Made by a program: the position numbers and the translations under genes | Notes under the pieces: generated by a model | The model's input: the letters and a program-made list of their open reading frames with translations, nothing else | Told to the model about the DNA's origin: nothing | The model's database searches: none | Assembly: GCA_026785875.1 (NCBI GenBank) | Contig: JAJAZF010000355.1 | Coordinates: forward strand, 1-5,956 | Direction of reading: 5' to 3' | Source of the DNA: Chamaesiphon sp. | Lineage (GTDB): Bacteria; Cyanobacteriota; Cyanobacteriia; Cyanobacteriales; Chamaesiphonaceae | DNA length: 5,956 bases | Part shown: positions 1 to 5,830 of the stretch, one piece after another | How the letters are laid out: each line of letters begins with the position of its first letter | How positions within the stretch are numbered: the first letter of the stretch is position 1

Positions 1-32
1 AATACCTCGATCGGTGAAGCGGCTGAAACATT

Positions 33-38
33 TATAAT
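33..38 (+). promoter_or_regulatory. Possible -10 box upstream of tldD
   Basis: TATAAT is an exact match to the bacterial -10 consensus and lies about 110 bases before the tldD start. No convincing -35 hexamer is present 16-18 bases upstream, so this rests on one six-base match. The leader it would produce contains the small hairpin and short direct repeats listed next. Confidence 0.25.
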
Positions 39-62
39 AGTAGCAGTGCATAAAACCTAAAT

Positions 63-100
63 GGTGAGCAGTGCCCACCCTACTTTAGACTACTTTAGAC
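63..100. repeat. Small hairpin followed by a doubled 10-mer
   Basis: GGTG (63-66) pairs with CACC (76-79) and GC (68-69) with GC (73-74) around loop AGT, with one A/C mismatch. It resembles a short GGTGGGC...GCCCACC palindrome common between cyanobacterial genes (recalled, not searched). Directly after it TACTTTAGAC occurs twice in tandem (81-90, 91-100). From 118 to 147 the sequence continues as an imperfect CTAACTC/CTAATC-type repeat up to the tldD start. Nothing here looks coding. Confidence 0.5.
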
Positions 101-149
101 TTTCTAACTAAAACCCAAAGCCTAACTCCTAATCCCTAACTCTTAACCT

Positions 150-1565
150 ATGCCTTCTGTAATCGTTGACAGCAAAAACCGCCTGACAGACTTGATTAAA
201 CGTTACCGCGATCGCGTGGATTATTTGGCGATTAGACTAGAAGAGTCCGAAGGGACAGATATCCTGATCCGAGGCGATAAAGTCGAAACTCTGAGTGAGG
301 ATCTAGCCGTCGGTGGTCAGGTACGTGCGTGTTATAAGGGGGGTTGGGGTTTTGCGAGTTTTAATCGGCTAGAGACGCTCACAGACCGGATTGAAGAAGC
401 GATCGCGGCGGCGAGAATCATTGGCGAAGATGAGACAATTCTGGCACCGATCGAGATTATTCAGACTAGTTGTAGTTTGCCGTTGACTGGTACCGATCCG
501 CGCCACATCTCAATTGCGCGGAAGAAGGCTCTGTGCGAACATTACAACAAGATTTTGCAGACTACCGATCGGCGGATTGCCACGACTTCGGTACGCTATG
601 GCGATAGTGCTCAACACATCGTCCTAGCTACTTCAGAAGGTACTCTAATCGAGCAGTCGTGGATCGATATGGAAATTCGGTTCGCAGCGACAGCGCGGAA
701 TGGGGATACAGTCCAAACCGGACGCGAAACCCTCGGTTCCCGCAAAGCTTACGAAGATACCATCGGACTCGATCGACAGGTAGAGAGTGCCGCTCAACGT
801 GCTGTAGCTGCTCTGTCCCTGCCACCTGTCAAGGGCAATGCTTATACTGTCGTGATCGACCCCATTTTGAGTGGATTATTTGTCCATGAGGCATTTGGAC
901 ACCTATCAGAGGCAGATTCGATGTATGAAAATCCCGACCTATTGGAAGTGATGACAATGGGACGACGCTTTGGTTGTAAAGAGTTGCAGATATTTGATGG
1001 CGCAGCACCAGCCGGACATCGGGGTAGCTATTTGTATGATGATGAGGGGACTCCAGCGACGACGACACAATTAATTGAGGATGGCGTATTAGTGGGGCGG
1101 CTGCACTCGCGGGAAACGGCGGGAAAGTTGGATGAGACAGCGACAGGAAATGCTCGGTGCTTGAATTATCATTATCCCCCGATCGTGCGGATGACAAATA
1201 CTTGGATCGATCGCGGACATACACCAGTGGCGGATCTATTTTCAGGTATCAAAGAGGGCGTATATGCCCGAAATTGGTTGGGGGGCATGACTAATGGTGA
1301 GATGTTTACCTTTGGTGCGGGTGAGGCGTGGATGATCCGCAATGGGGAAATTGCCGAACCTGTGCGAGATGTAACTCTGTCAGGAAATGTGTTTAAGACG
1401 TTGGGGGATATTGAAGGGATTGGGGATGATTTTTATTGGGATGAGTCTGGCGGCTGTGGGAAAGCTGGGCAAGGTGGCTTGGCTGTTGGGGTTGGTGGGC
1501 CGAGTCTGCGGATTCGAGATGTAGTCGTCGGTGGCGATATGGACGACTTGGAGGACGAGGATTAA
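150..1565 (+). CDS. tldD: TldD-family zinc metalloprotease (TldD/PmbA)
   Basis: Probable TldD subunit of the cytoplasmic TldD/PmbA (TldE) protease. In other bacteria this pair degrades unfolded peptides and trims modified peptide precursors; TldD carries the zinc. At 471 residues it is close to E. coli TldD (about 480). The family's HExxxH zinc motif is HEAFGH at residues 246-251, where the PmbA partner lacks it. Near the C-terminus Cys436, in the glycine-rich GGCGKAGQ, is the expected third ligand. The N-terminal domain (about 1-220) and C-terminal beta domain (about 230-460) are both complete, ending in an acidic tail (DMDDLEDED). The ATG at 150 has no clear Shine-Dalgarno sequence; it was chosen because it is the first ATG in frame and gives family length. 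No pmbA lies nearby, as is common in cyanobacteria. The family is certain; the substrate here is unknown. Confidence 0.93.
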   Translation: MPSVIVDSKNRLTDLIKRYRDRVDYLAIRLEESEGTDILIRGDKVETLSEDLAVGGQVRACYKGGWGFASFNRLETLTDRIEEAIAAARIIGEDETILAPIEIIQTSCSLPLTGTDPRHISIARKKALCEHYNKILQTTDRRIATTSVRYGDSAQHIVLATSEGTLIEQSWIDMEIRFAATARNGDTVQTGRETLGSRKAYEDTIGLDRQVESAAQRAVAALSLPPVKGNAYTVVIDPILSGLFVHEAFGHLSEADSMYENPDLLEVMTMGRRFGCKELQIFDGAAPAGHRGSYLYDDEGTPATTTQLIEDGVLVGRLHSRETAGKLDETATGNARCLNYHYPPIVRMTNTWIDRGHTPVADLFSGIKEGVYARNWLGGMTNGEMFTFGAGEAWMIRNGEIAEPVRDVTLSGNVFKTLGDIEGIGDDFYWDESGGCGKAGQGGLAVGVGGPSLRIRDVVVGGDMDDLEDED

Positions 1566-1567
1566 TT

Positions 1568-1620
1568 AGTTGATAGTTGACACTTCGGCTACGCTCAGTG
1601 CAAGTAGTTGATAGTTGATA
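1568..1620. repeat. AGTTGAT heptamers around a 24-bp interspersed element (copy 1)
   Basis: Two heptamers (AGTTGAT, AGTTGAC; 1568-1581) are followed by a 24-bp element at 1581-1604 beginning CACTTCGGCTACG and ending CAGTGCAAG, then two more AGTTGAT units (1606-1619). The element recurs as an inverted copy at 3517-3540 with 23 of 24 bases identical, although the heptamers keep the same strand at both sites. It begins only three bases after the tldD stop. Such heptamers and CTTCGACTACGCTC-type sequences are, from memory, common interspersed repeats in cyanobacteria. Confidence 0.8.
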
Positions 1621-1660
1621 GCGATTCGCTAAACCCTGGGGTTCCCCGTTCGCGCCCCAG
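1619..1660. repeat. Two palindromes next to the copy 1 repeats
   Basis: TAGCGA-T-TCGCTA (1619-1631) is a perfect 6-bp inverted repeat with a one-base centre. CTGGGG (1636-1641) pairs with CCCCAG (1655-1660), and a competing GGGG-TT-CCCC lies at 1638-1647. No T-run follows, so this is not a standard intrinsic terminator for tldD. It looks like a further interspersed palindromic repeat. Confidence 0.5.
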
Positions 1661-1676
1661 CATCCTAAAAACAATC

Positions 1677-1841
1677 CACCTCAAGGTGTCGTGTCGGGTG
1701 AACCGACGCGTGGGGATTTAAACCCCTAGGCTGCGTTAAGACCATTCACCCTTACCAGCCTTTGCGTTATGGGGGAAAGGGAGTAAAATTAGATCCTGTA
1801 TGACTGATGTGAATTCGTCATCGATCGGGAGTCAATCTCCC
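1677..1841 (+). ncRNA. Candidate structured RNA (leader or omega-RNA/HEARO-like remnant) upstream of crtH
   Basis: A close series of hairpins is visible. CACC/GGTG (1677-1688) has loop TCAA. An 8-bp stem (1690-1697 with 1703-1710) has loop GTGAA. GGGG/CCCC (1712-1726) has a 7-base loop. A long stem combines GGCTG/CAGCC (1729-1733 with 1756-1760) with a bulged upper part (1735-1740 with 1751-1755). GGGAG/CTCCC follows at 1827-1841. All five bases of the GTGAA loop (1698-1702) can pair with TTCAC (1745-1749) in the loop of the long stem, a kissing-loop or pseudoknot pattern. The T1692-G1708 wobble is stable only in a + strand transcript. It ends about 40 bases before the crtH start, so it could be a crtH leader. 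Alternatively it may be a solitary HEARO/IscB-IsrB omega RNA, which are frequent in cyanobacteria; the TTAAACCC and GTTAAGACC strings recall these, from memory only. No nuclease gene is adjacent. Confidence 0.4.
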
Positions 1842-1879
1842 CACTATCAATAAAAACCTAGCTGTCAACAGAGTTAATT

Positions 1880-3436
1880 ATGACTGTGAGTGCGATTACT
1901 GCTGATGCGTCGTCGGGTGATTCTTCTGAACAGAGGCTACAACGAACCATTTTTGATGCAATTATTATTGGTTCGGGCATTGGCGGATTGGTGACGGCGA
2001 CTCAGTTGGCGGCTAAGGGTGCGAAGGTATTAGTATTGGAGAGCTATCTGATTCCGGGCGGGAGTTCGGGGTATTTCGATCGCCAGGGGTATCGGTTTGA
2101 CGTTGGTGCTTCGATGATTTTTGGATTTGGGCAAAAAGGTACTACTAATTTATTGACTCGTGCATTGGCGGCGGTGGGAGAAAAGATCGAAACGATTGCC
2201 GATCCGGTGCAGGTGCAATATCATTTACCCAACGATTTAGATATTAAGGTTCATCAGGATTACGAGCAGTTTTTACAGGAATTATTTGCTAAGTTTCCGC
2301 ATGAAGCTAAAGGAATTAGACAATTTTATGATGAGTGTTGGCGGGTATTCAATTGTCTGAATGCAATGGATTTGTTGTCGCTCGAAGAGTTGCGGTATTT
2401 GACTCGTGTCTTTTTTCAGCATCCTGCCGCTTGTCTGGGTTTGGTAAAGTATTTACCGCTAAATGTCGGGGATATTGCGCGGAAGTATATCAAAGATCCA
2501 GATGTCCTCAAGTTTATCGATATTGAGTGCTATATTTGGTCGGTAGTACCTGCCGAACTCACACCGATGATTAATGCGGGAATGGTATTTTCAGATAGAC
2601 ATTATGGGGGGATTAATTATCCCAAAGGTGGTGTCGGACAAATCGCCCAAAAGTTAGTAGCTGGCTTGGAAAAAGCTGGCGGTGAAATCCACTACAAGTC
2701 ACGGGTGAAAAAAATCATCACCGAGCAAGGTCGGGCTGTCGGGGTAGAATTGGCAAGTGGCAAGATTTTTCGCGCTAAACGGATCGTATCCAATGCGACG
2801 CGGTGGGATACTTTCGAGAAACTGTTACCATCAGCAGAGATGCCCACCAAGGAGCGCAAATGGCAGCAACGCTATCAAAAGTCTCCAGCTTTCTTGAGTC
2901 TGCATCTAGGCGTGGAAGCGAAGATATTACCTGCGGGGACTGAGTGTCACCATGTATTGCTAGAAGATTGGACGCAGATGGAGGAGCCAGAAGGGACGAT
3001 TTTTGTGTCGATTCCCACTTTACTCGATCCGAGTTTGGCACCAGATGGATATCATATTATCCATGCTTTTACCCCCAGTTGGATGAGTGATTGGGAAGGT
3101 TTGAGCCATTGTGATTATGAAGCAAAAAAAGAAGCCCAAGCAGGATTGATCATCGATCGATTGGAGCGGATTTTCCCTGGGTTAGACGCGGGTTTAGATT
3201 TTATGGAGGTTGGTACTCCACGCACTCACAGACGCTTTCTCGGTCGTGCTGACGGTAGTTATGGCCCAGTTCCCCGCCGGAAGTTACCAGGATTATTAAA
3301 TATGCCATTCAATCGCACGGCGGTACCTGGATTATATTGTGTCGGCGATAGTACTTTCCCAGGGCAAGGATTGAATGCTGTAGCGTTTTCTGGGTTTGCT
3401 TGCGCTCACCGGATTGCAGCGGATTTAGGATTCTAG
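1880..3436 (+). CDS. crtH: Carotenoid cis-trans isomerase (prolycopene isomerase, CrtH/CRTISO)
   Basis: Flavoprotein of the carotene desaturase/isomerase family. It converts poly-cis lycopene (prolycopene), made by the CrtP/CrtQ desaturation route, to all-trans lycopene, and acts at membranes. The 518 residues are slightly longer than the roughly 500 usual for cyanobacterial CrtH; the extra length is an N-terminal extension of about 20 residues before the FAD fold. The dinucleotide-binding motif GSGIGG is at 31-36, with Glu54 at the end of the second strand for ribose binding, followed by PGGSSGYF and YRFDVGASM, typical of CRTISO. The C-terminal FAD motif (VGDSTFPGQGLNAVAFSG) is at 488-505. 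The ATG at 1880 has a weak GAG six bases upstream. The gene stands alone, with repeat-rich spacers on both sides and a possible structured RNA in its leader. A CrtI or CrtO-type enzyme is the alternative, but the motifs fit CrtH better. Confidence 0.93.
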   Translation: MTVSAITADASSGDSSEQRLQRTIFDAIIIGSGIGGLVTATQLAAKGAKVLVLESYLIPGGSSGYFDRQGYRFDVGASMIFGFGQKGTTNLLTRALAAVGEKIETIADPVQVQYHLPNDLDIKVHQDYEQFLQELFAKFPHEAKGIRQFYDECWRVFNCLNAMDLLSLEELRYLTRVFFQHPAACLGLVKYLPLNVGDIARKYIKDPDVLKFIDIECYIWSVVPAELTPMINAGMVFSDRHYGGINYPKGGVGQIAQKLVAGLEKAGGEIHYKSRVKKIITEQGRAVGVELASGKIFRAKRIVSNATRWDTFEKLLPSAEMPTKERKWQQRYQKSPAFLSLHLGVEAKILPAGTECHHVLLEDWTQMEEPEGTIFVSIPTLLDPSLAPDGYHIIHAFTPSWMSDWEGLSHCDYEAKKEAQAGLIIDRLERIFPGLDAGLDFMEVGTPRTHRRFLGRADGSYGPVPRRKLPGLLNMPFNRTAVPGLYCVGDSTFPGQGLNAVAFSGFACAHRIAADLGF

Positions 3437-3451
3437 CAAAGTCGGGGGAAC

Positions 3452-3516
3452 AGTTGATAGTTGATAGTTGATAGTTGATAGTTGATAGTTGACAGTTGAC
3501 AGTTGATAGTTGATAG
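3452..3516. repeat. Nine tandem AGTTGAT/AGTTGAC heptamers
   Basis: Nine consecutive 7-bp units run from 3452 to 3514: five AGTTGAT, two AGTTGAC, two AGTTGAT, then a partial AG. They start 16 bases after the crtH stop. The same heptamers, on the same strand, occur in the tldD-crtH spacer. Unit number is likely to vary between strains by slippage. Read on the minus strand they give a spurious repetitive peptide (QLSTINY/QLSTVNC type), which is not a gene. Confidence 0.9.
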
Positions 3517-3620
3517 CTTGCACTGAGCGTAGTCGAAGTGTTGACAGCTTGCACCGATCGTAGCCGTAAGCGCAAAGCGCAGGTGCCAACGCGGAGCGTC
3601 TCGGAGAGAAGTGTTAACAG
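3517..3620. repeat. Two tandem copies of the interspersed element, the second interrupted by 42 bp
   Basis: Copy A (3517-3547) runs from CTTGCACTGAGCG through AAGTGTTGACAG; its first 24 bases are the inverted counterpart of 1581-1604. Copy B starts at 3548 and matches 16 of 19 bases to 3566. It is then interrupted by 42 bp (3567-3608) and resumes as AAGTGTTAACAG (3609-3620), one mismatch from copy A. The inserted piece contains GCGC-AAA-GCGC (3570-3580) and the string GCGGAGCGTCTCGGAGAG, similar to palindromic repeats abundant in cyanobacterial spacers. This looks like a repeat nested in a repeat. Confidence 0.7.
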
Positions 3621-3632
3621 TTGCCTAGCAAG

Positions 3633-3653
3633 GGAACAAAGCAAAGCTTGTCC
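3633..3653. other. Imperfect hairpin downstream of the repeats
   Basis: GG-ACAA-GC (from 3633, with two single-A bulges) can pair with GC-TTGT-CC (3646-3653) around loop AAA (3643-3645). No T-run follows on the plus strand, so it is not a convincing intrinsic terminator for crtH. It may be another repeat remnant. The stretch 3654-3740 after it shows no gene; it contains a TAAAAT at 3711-3716. Confidence 0.35.
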
Positions 3654-3710
3654 TAATCACAATCCGCCTTGATGAGGTCAGCTCTAGACTCCCGCTTTTT
3701 GGTAATACAG

Positions 3711-3716
3711 TAAAAT
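3711..3716 (+). promoter_or_regulatory. Possible -10 box for the TPR gene
   Basis: TAAAAT differs from TATAAT at one base and lies about 80 bases before the preferred start at 3798. No recognisable -35 element stands at the right distance. It is listed only because it is the best -10-like match in this spacer. Confidence 0.2.
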
Positions 3717-3740
3717 GCAGTAGGGGCAATTAATGAGTTG

Positions 3741-3771
3741 TCCCATATCCCTCCCATATCCCTCCCATCTC
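3741..3771. repeat. 11-bp tandem repeat before the TPR gene
   Basis: TCCCATATCCC occurs twice in tandem (3741-3751, 3752-3762) and is followed by a partial third unit TCCCATCTC (3763-3771). It lies 27-57 bases before the preferred start of the TPR gene. If translation began at the TTG at 3738 it would be coding, but the resulting Ser/Pro-rich peptide would precede the signal peptide and is unlikely. Confidence 0.75.
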
Positions 3772-3797
3772 ACAGCACCGGAAACTGCTGTATTTCC

Positions 3798-4355
3798 ATG
3801 AAAGCCACGATTGTGATCCTCACCTTTCTCTTTTCCATCTCGATTCCCATATCTGTTTGCTCATCTAGTTTTTCACTACCTAGACCCACTCCTGCTATAG
3901 ACTACAATGAGCAAGGTACTACTAAGTATCAGCGCGGCGATGCTCGGGGGGCAATTAAGGATTACGATCGCGCGATCGCCATCGACTCAAGATATGTTGA
4001 AGCTTATACAAACCGAGCAGTGGCTAAACTGGGATTGGGCGATGCTCAGGGGGCAATTAAGGATTACAATCGGGCGATCGAAATCGATCCTCAAGATGCA
4101 CTGACTTACTACAATCGGGGTGTGGCTAAATTTGAACTAGGCGACAATCGGGGGGCGATTTCCGACTTCGATCGATCGATCTTAATTAATCCTCAAGATG
4201 CCGAGACTTACAGCAATCGAGGCGCGGTTAAATTAACTATCGGCGACAAAAAGGGGGCAATTGCCGACCTTAATAAAGGTGCAAAATTATTTCGCCAGCA
4301 GGGACAAACAGCCGACTACAATAAAACGATCGAGCTAATCCGACAGGCGAAGTAA
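3798..4355 (+). CDS. Small exported protein of four TPR units
   Basis: A 185-residue protein of unknown specific role. Residues 1 to about 24 (MKATIVILTFLFSISIPISVC) form a Sec-type signal peptide with Lys2 and a hydrophobic core. ISVC resembles a lipobox but has Val at -1, so lipid attachment is doubtful. Four 34-residue TPR units follow at about 33-66, 67-100, 101-134 and 135-168, each with the GDxxGAI.D turn-helix pattern; a short tail ends in IRQAK. TPRs are protein-binding scaffolds, and here the protein would act outside the cytoplasmic membrane. The frame is open back to a TTG at 3738, but the ATG at 3798 is preferred because the signal peptide starts there. The ribosome binding site is weak (GGAA, 14 bases upstream). 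It converges with the ATPase gene, 42 bp between stops. Each unit carries a run of 5-6 Gs, potentially slippery. Confidence 0.8.
   Translation: MKATIVILTFLFSISIPISVCSSSFSLPRPTPAIDYNEQGTTKYQRGDARGAIKDYDRAIAIDSRYVEAYTNRAVAKLGLGDAQGAIKDYNRAIEIDPQDALTYYNRGVAKFELGDNRGAISDFDRSILINPQDAETYSNRGAVKLTIGDKKGAIADLNKGAKLFRQQGQTADYNKTIELIRQAK
3936..4291 (+). repeat. 102-bp repeats encoding the TPR units
   Basis: The coding repeat has an exact period of 102 bp: the GGCGA starts fall at 3936, 4038, 4140 and 4242. The first 50 bases of units 1 and 2 match at 45 positions, including an unbroken CAATTAAGGATTAC, so this pair looks like a recent internal duplication. Units 3 and 4 have diverged further. Confidence 0.8.
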
Positions 4356-4397
4356 ATCGGTTGAGAGTTGGCGATGAGTGCAGTAGCTGGAAATTCT

Positions 4398-5567
4398 CTA
4401 ATCCAATTGCAGATCTGCAAAATTACAATTGGCTACTGCTTCCTCAGCACTATCTTGACACTGAAGATAATTTTGCCATGCAGCCGGAGAAACTCGATAA
4501 CTACCCAACTGTTCAGAGATGACGGCGGCTAAGTTAGAATCGGGGAAGAAACAACCAAACATCTTGGCGCAACTTTCCTCACTCAGATAATCTAATTTGA
4601 ACTCTCGATCGCATCTACCAGGGCGAATCAGGGCAGGATCGAGTTGTGCTCGATGATTGGTCGTCAAGATCGTAATACTGCCTTCGACGGCTCCTGCACC
4701 GTCTAGGGTATTCAGGAGGGCACTAAATGATAAATCGCCTAAAGGTTTACGACCTGCAAATACACTATCGATATCTTCGAGGGCAACGATCGAATTGGCG
4801 GTAATTTCCGACCAGGCGCGAAGCAAGGCACTATCGTCCATATCCGTCAGGGAGAGCGATACAAGCTGCCGACCGTAGTAACTGGCGATCGCTTGAATGA
4901 GCGAGCTTTTACCCGTCCCTGGAGGGCCGTAGAGCAGATATCCCCGCCGCCACGGGATGCCCCGTTGACGATAGAGATCTCGACTCTGAAGGAATCGATC
5001 GAGATCTTTAAACAGTGCGGTTTCGGTGACGGTATCGATTGCCAAGGTTTCTCGTCGTCGCTTGGTTTGAGTCCGCACAATTGAGATGGTACCCCCAATT
5101 AGTCTGACGATTAACGGTGCTTCTAGATTATAATTCGCCTCAATGTTGGTCAGCCATTCGAGCATCTGGGGTTGCCACCAGCGCAATGTTGCCAAGGTGA
5201 TGAGCTGGGTATTTTGCAACTCAGTTACTTTAAAATCATGACGGTGGATACCGATATACGCGCCCTGGTAGCCAATTCCAATCCACCCCGAACGCGGTTC
5301 TAATTTTGTTTTGAGCGTTGGTGATTCGATCGCTGGTGGTACTAATGGTGTGGAAGTGTAGATTAATTCGCTAAAATCATAAACTTTACCCGTGCGTTCC
5401 AATTCCCAACAGATCGCACTATAAATCGGATTAGTTTCAGCGATCGTAATTTGACACGCCAATCGTTGCAGTCCAAACTGGACGATCGTTTTGAGTAAAT
5501 CTCCACCATAGCGTAGGACTAAGCCACCCAGAAATAACCAAATTGGATTGAGACTATCGAACATCAT
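4398..5567 (-). CDS. BCS1-like AAA ATPase with an N-terminal membrane segment
   Basis: A 389-residue AAA ATPase resembling mitochondrial BCS1, which translocates a folded Fe-S protein; the role of bacterial relatives is not settled. A hydrophobic segment at about 8-20 (PIWLFLGGLVLRY) could be a single membrane anchor, as in BCS1. Residues about 25-170 form a BCS1_N-like region. The AAA domain has Walker A GPPGTGKS (214-221), Walker B IVALEDID (260-267, with the Glu-Asp order typical of BCS1), sensor 1 Asn304 and arginine-finger region IRPGRCD (314-320, Arg315 and Arg318). All catalytic positions are present, so it should be active. The C-terminal region after 325 is short. The start is one of two adjacent ATGs. 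The first overlaps the upstream stop as ATGA and there is no Shine-Dalgarno sequence, suggesting translation coupled to the Uma2-like tail. Confidence 0.85.
   Translation of the reverse strand: MMFDSLNPIWLFLGGLVLRYGGDLLKTIVQFGLQRLACQITIAETNPIYSAICWELERTGKVYDFSELIYTSTPLVPPAIESPTLKTKLEPRSGWIGIGYQGAYIGIHRHDFKVTELQNTQLITLATLRWWQPQMLEWLTNIEANYNLEAPLIVRLIGGTISIVRTQTKRRRETLAIDTVTETALFKDLDRFLQSRDLYRQRGIPWRRGYLLYGPPGTGKSSLIQAIASYYGRQLVSLSLTDMDDSALLRAWSEITANSIVALEDIDSVFAGRKPLGDLSFSALLNTLDGAGAVEGSITILTTNHRAQLDPALIRPGRCDREFKLDYLSEESCAKMFGCFFPDSNLAAVISEQLGSYRVSPAAWQNYLQCQDSAEEAVANCNFADLQLD
4403..4432. other. Nested palindromes at the 3' end of the ATPase gene
   Basis: TTGCAGATCTGCAA (4407-4420) is a perfect 14-bp palindrome. 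Around it CCAATTG (4403-4409) and CAATTGG (4426-4432) form an alternative inverted repeat. Both lie within the last codons of the ATPase, just downstream of the convergent TPR gene. They could help end transcription from either side, but no T-run supports this. Confidence 0.35.
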
Positions 5568-5830
5568 AGAGTGTCTGGATCGATACCCAATTCTCGAAGT
5601 TTAGCATCTCGCTTATTTTTTGCAGCCTCTAGTTGTTGTTTGTCAGTCTCTAGTTGTTGTTTATCGGTTTCTAGCTGCTGTTTATCGGTCTCTAGTTGTT
5701 GTTTATCGGTTTCTAGCTGCTGGTTGTCAGCACGAATTAAATCGCGTTCGGTGGCGACATTCTCAAAATTTTCAAAGACTCGTCCATCGGGATGGGTAAG
5801 TTGCAATTCGCCTTCAGGCTCGTGCCTTGC
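5564..5830 (-). pseudogene. C-terminal tail of a probable Uma2-family protein (5' end lost)
   Basis: The frame is open from just after a TGA at 5831-5833 to the TGA at 5564-5566. It reads ARHEPEGELQLTHPDGRVFENFE, then a charged coiled coil, then AKLRELGIDPDTL. An acidic strand, a Q/E-rich coiled coil and a final LRELGIDPD match my recollection of the C-terminus of Uma2 (DUF820) proteins, a PD-(D/E)XK nuclease-fold family multiplied in cyanobacteria. The nuclease domain that should precede it is absent, replaced by an HNH coding end in another frame. The coil has four QQLETDK heptads and one QQLEAAK (residues 29-63 counted from a TTG at 5806). Translation from that TTG would give 80 residues, but no ribosome binding site or ATG supports it. 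Its stop overlaps the ATPase start (ATGA), so the intact gene was probably cotranslated with it. A small stand-alone coiled-coil gene is the alternative. Confidence 0.6.
5629..5733. repeat. Five 21-bp tandem repeats encoding the QQLETDK heptads
   Basis: Units start at 5629, 5650, 5671, 5692 and 5713, each beginning CTAG on the plus strand. They differ mainly at third codon positions (TTGTTG/CTGCTG, ATCGGT/GTCAGT). Each unit encodes one coiled-coil heptad on the minus strand, so gain or loss of units keeps the frame and only changes coil length. Confidence 0.9.

Noticed and set aside
829..1224. Minus-strand 131-residue open frame inside tldD
   Set aside because: It covers the conserved zinc-site region of tldD in antisense and has no recognisable features of its own.
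1690..1760. Possible tRNA on the minus strand, because GGGG-TTTAAAT-CCCC resembles a T-arm
   Set aside because: The loop lacks the TTC motif, no matching acceptor stem or anticodon arm can be assembled, and the neighbouring stems do not fit a cloverleaf.
1744..1788. Glutamine (glnA) riboswitch-like strings ATTCACCC and GGGGGAAAGGGAGTAAAA
   Set aside because: The characteristic GGACGGAAGTAGG and GGAACGC segments are absent and the stems do not match that three-helix layout.
3452..3620. CRISPR-like array
   Set aside because: The heptamers are directly adjacent with no spacers, and the longer copies occur only twice with an insertion, not a regular repeat-spacer pattern.
3309..3644. Minus-strand open frame across the 3' end of crtH and the repeats
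   Set aside because: Its middle is the heptamer repeat translated in reverse and the rest is antisense to crtH; no domain or start signal.
3738..3797. TTG start giving a 205-residue TPR protein
   Set aside because: It would place 20 Ser/Pro-rich residues encoded by a tandem repeat before a clear signal peptide; the ATG at 3798 fits better.
5564..5813. Group II intron domains V/VI after the HNH coding end
   Set aside because: No domain V-like hairpin (AGCC...GGTT with a GAAA-type loop) is visible; the stretch is coiled-coil coding sequence.
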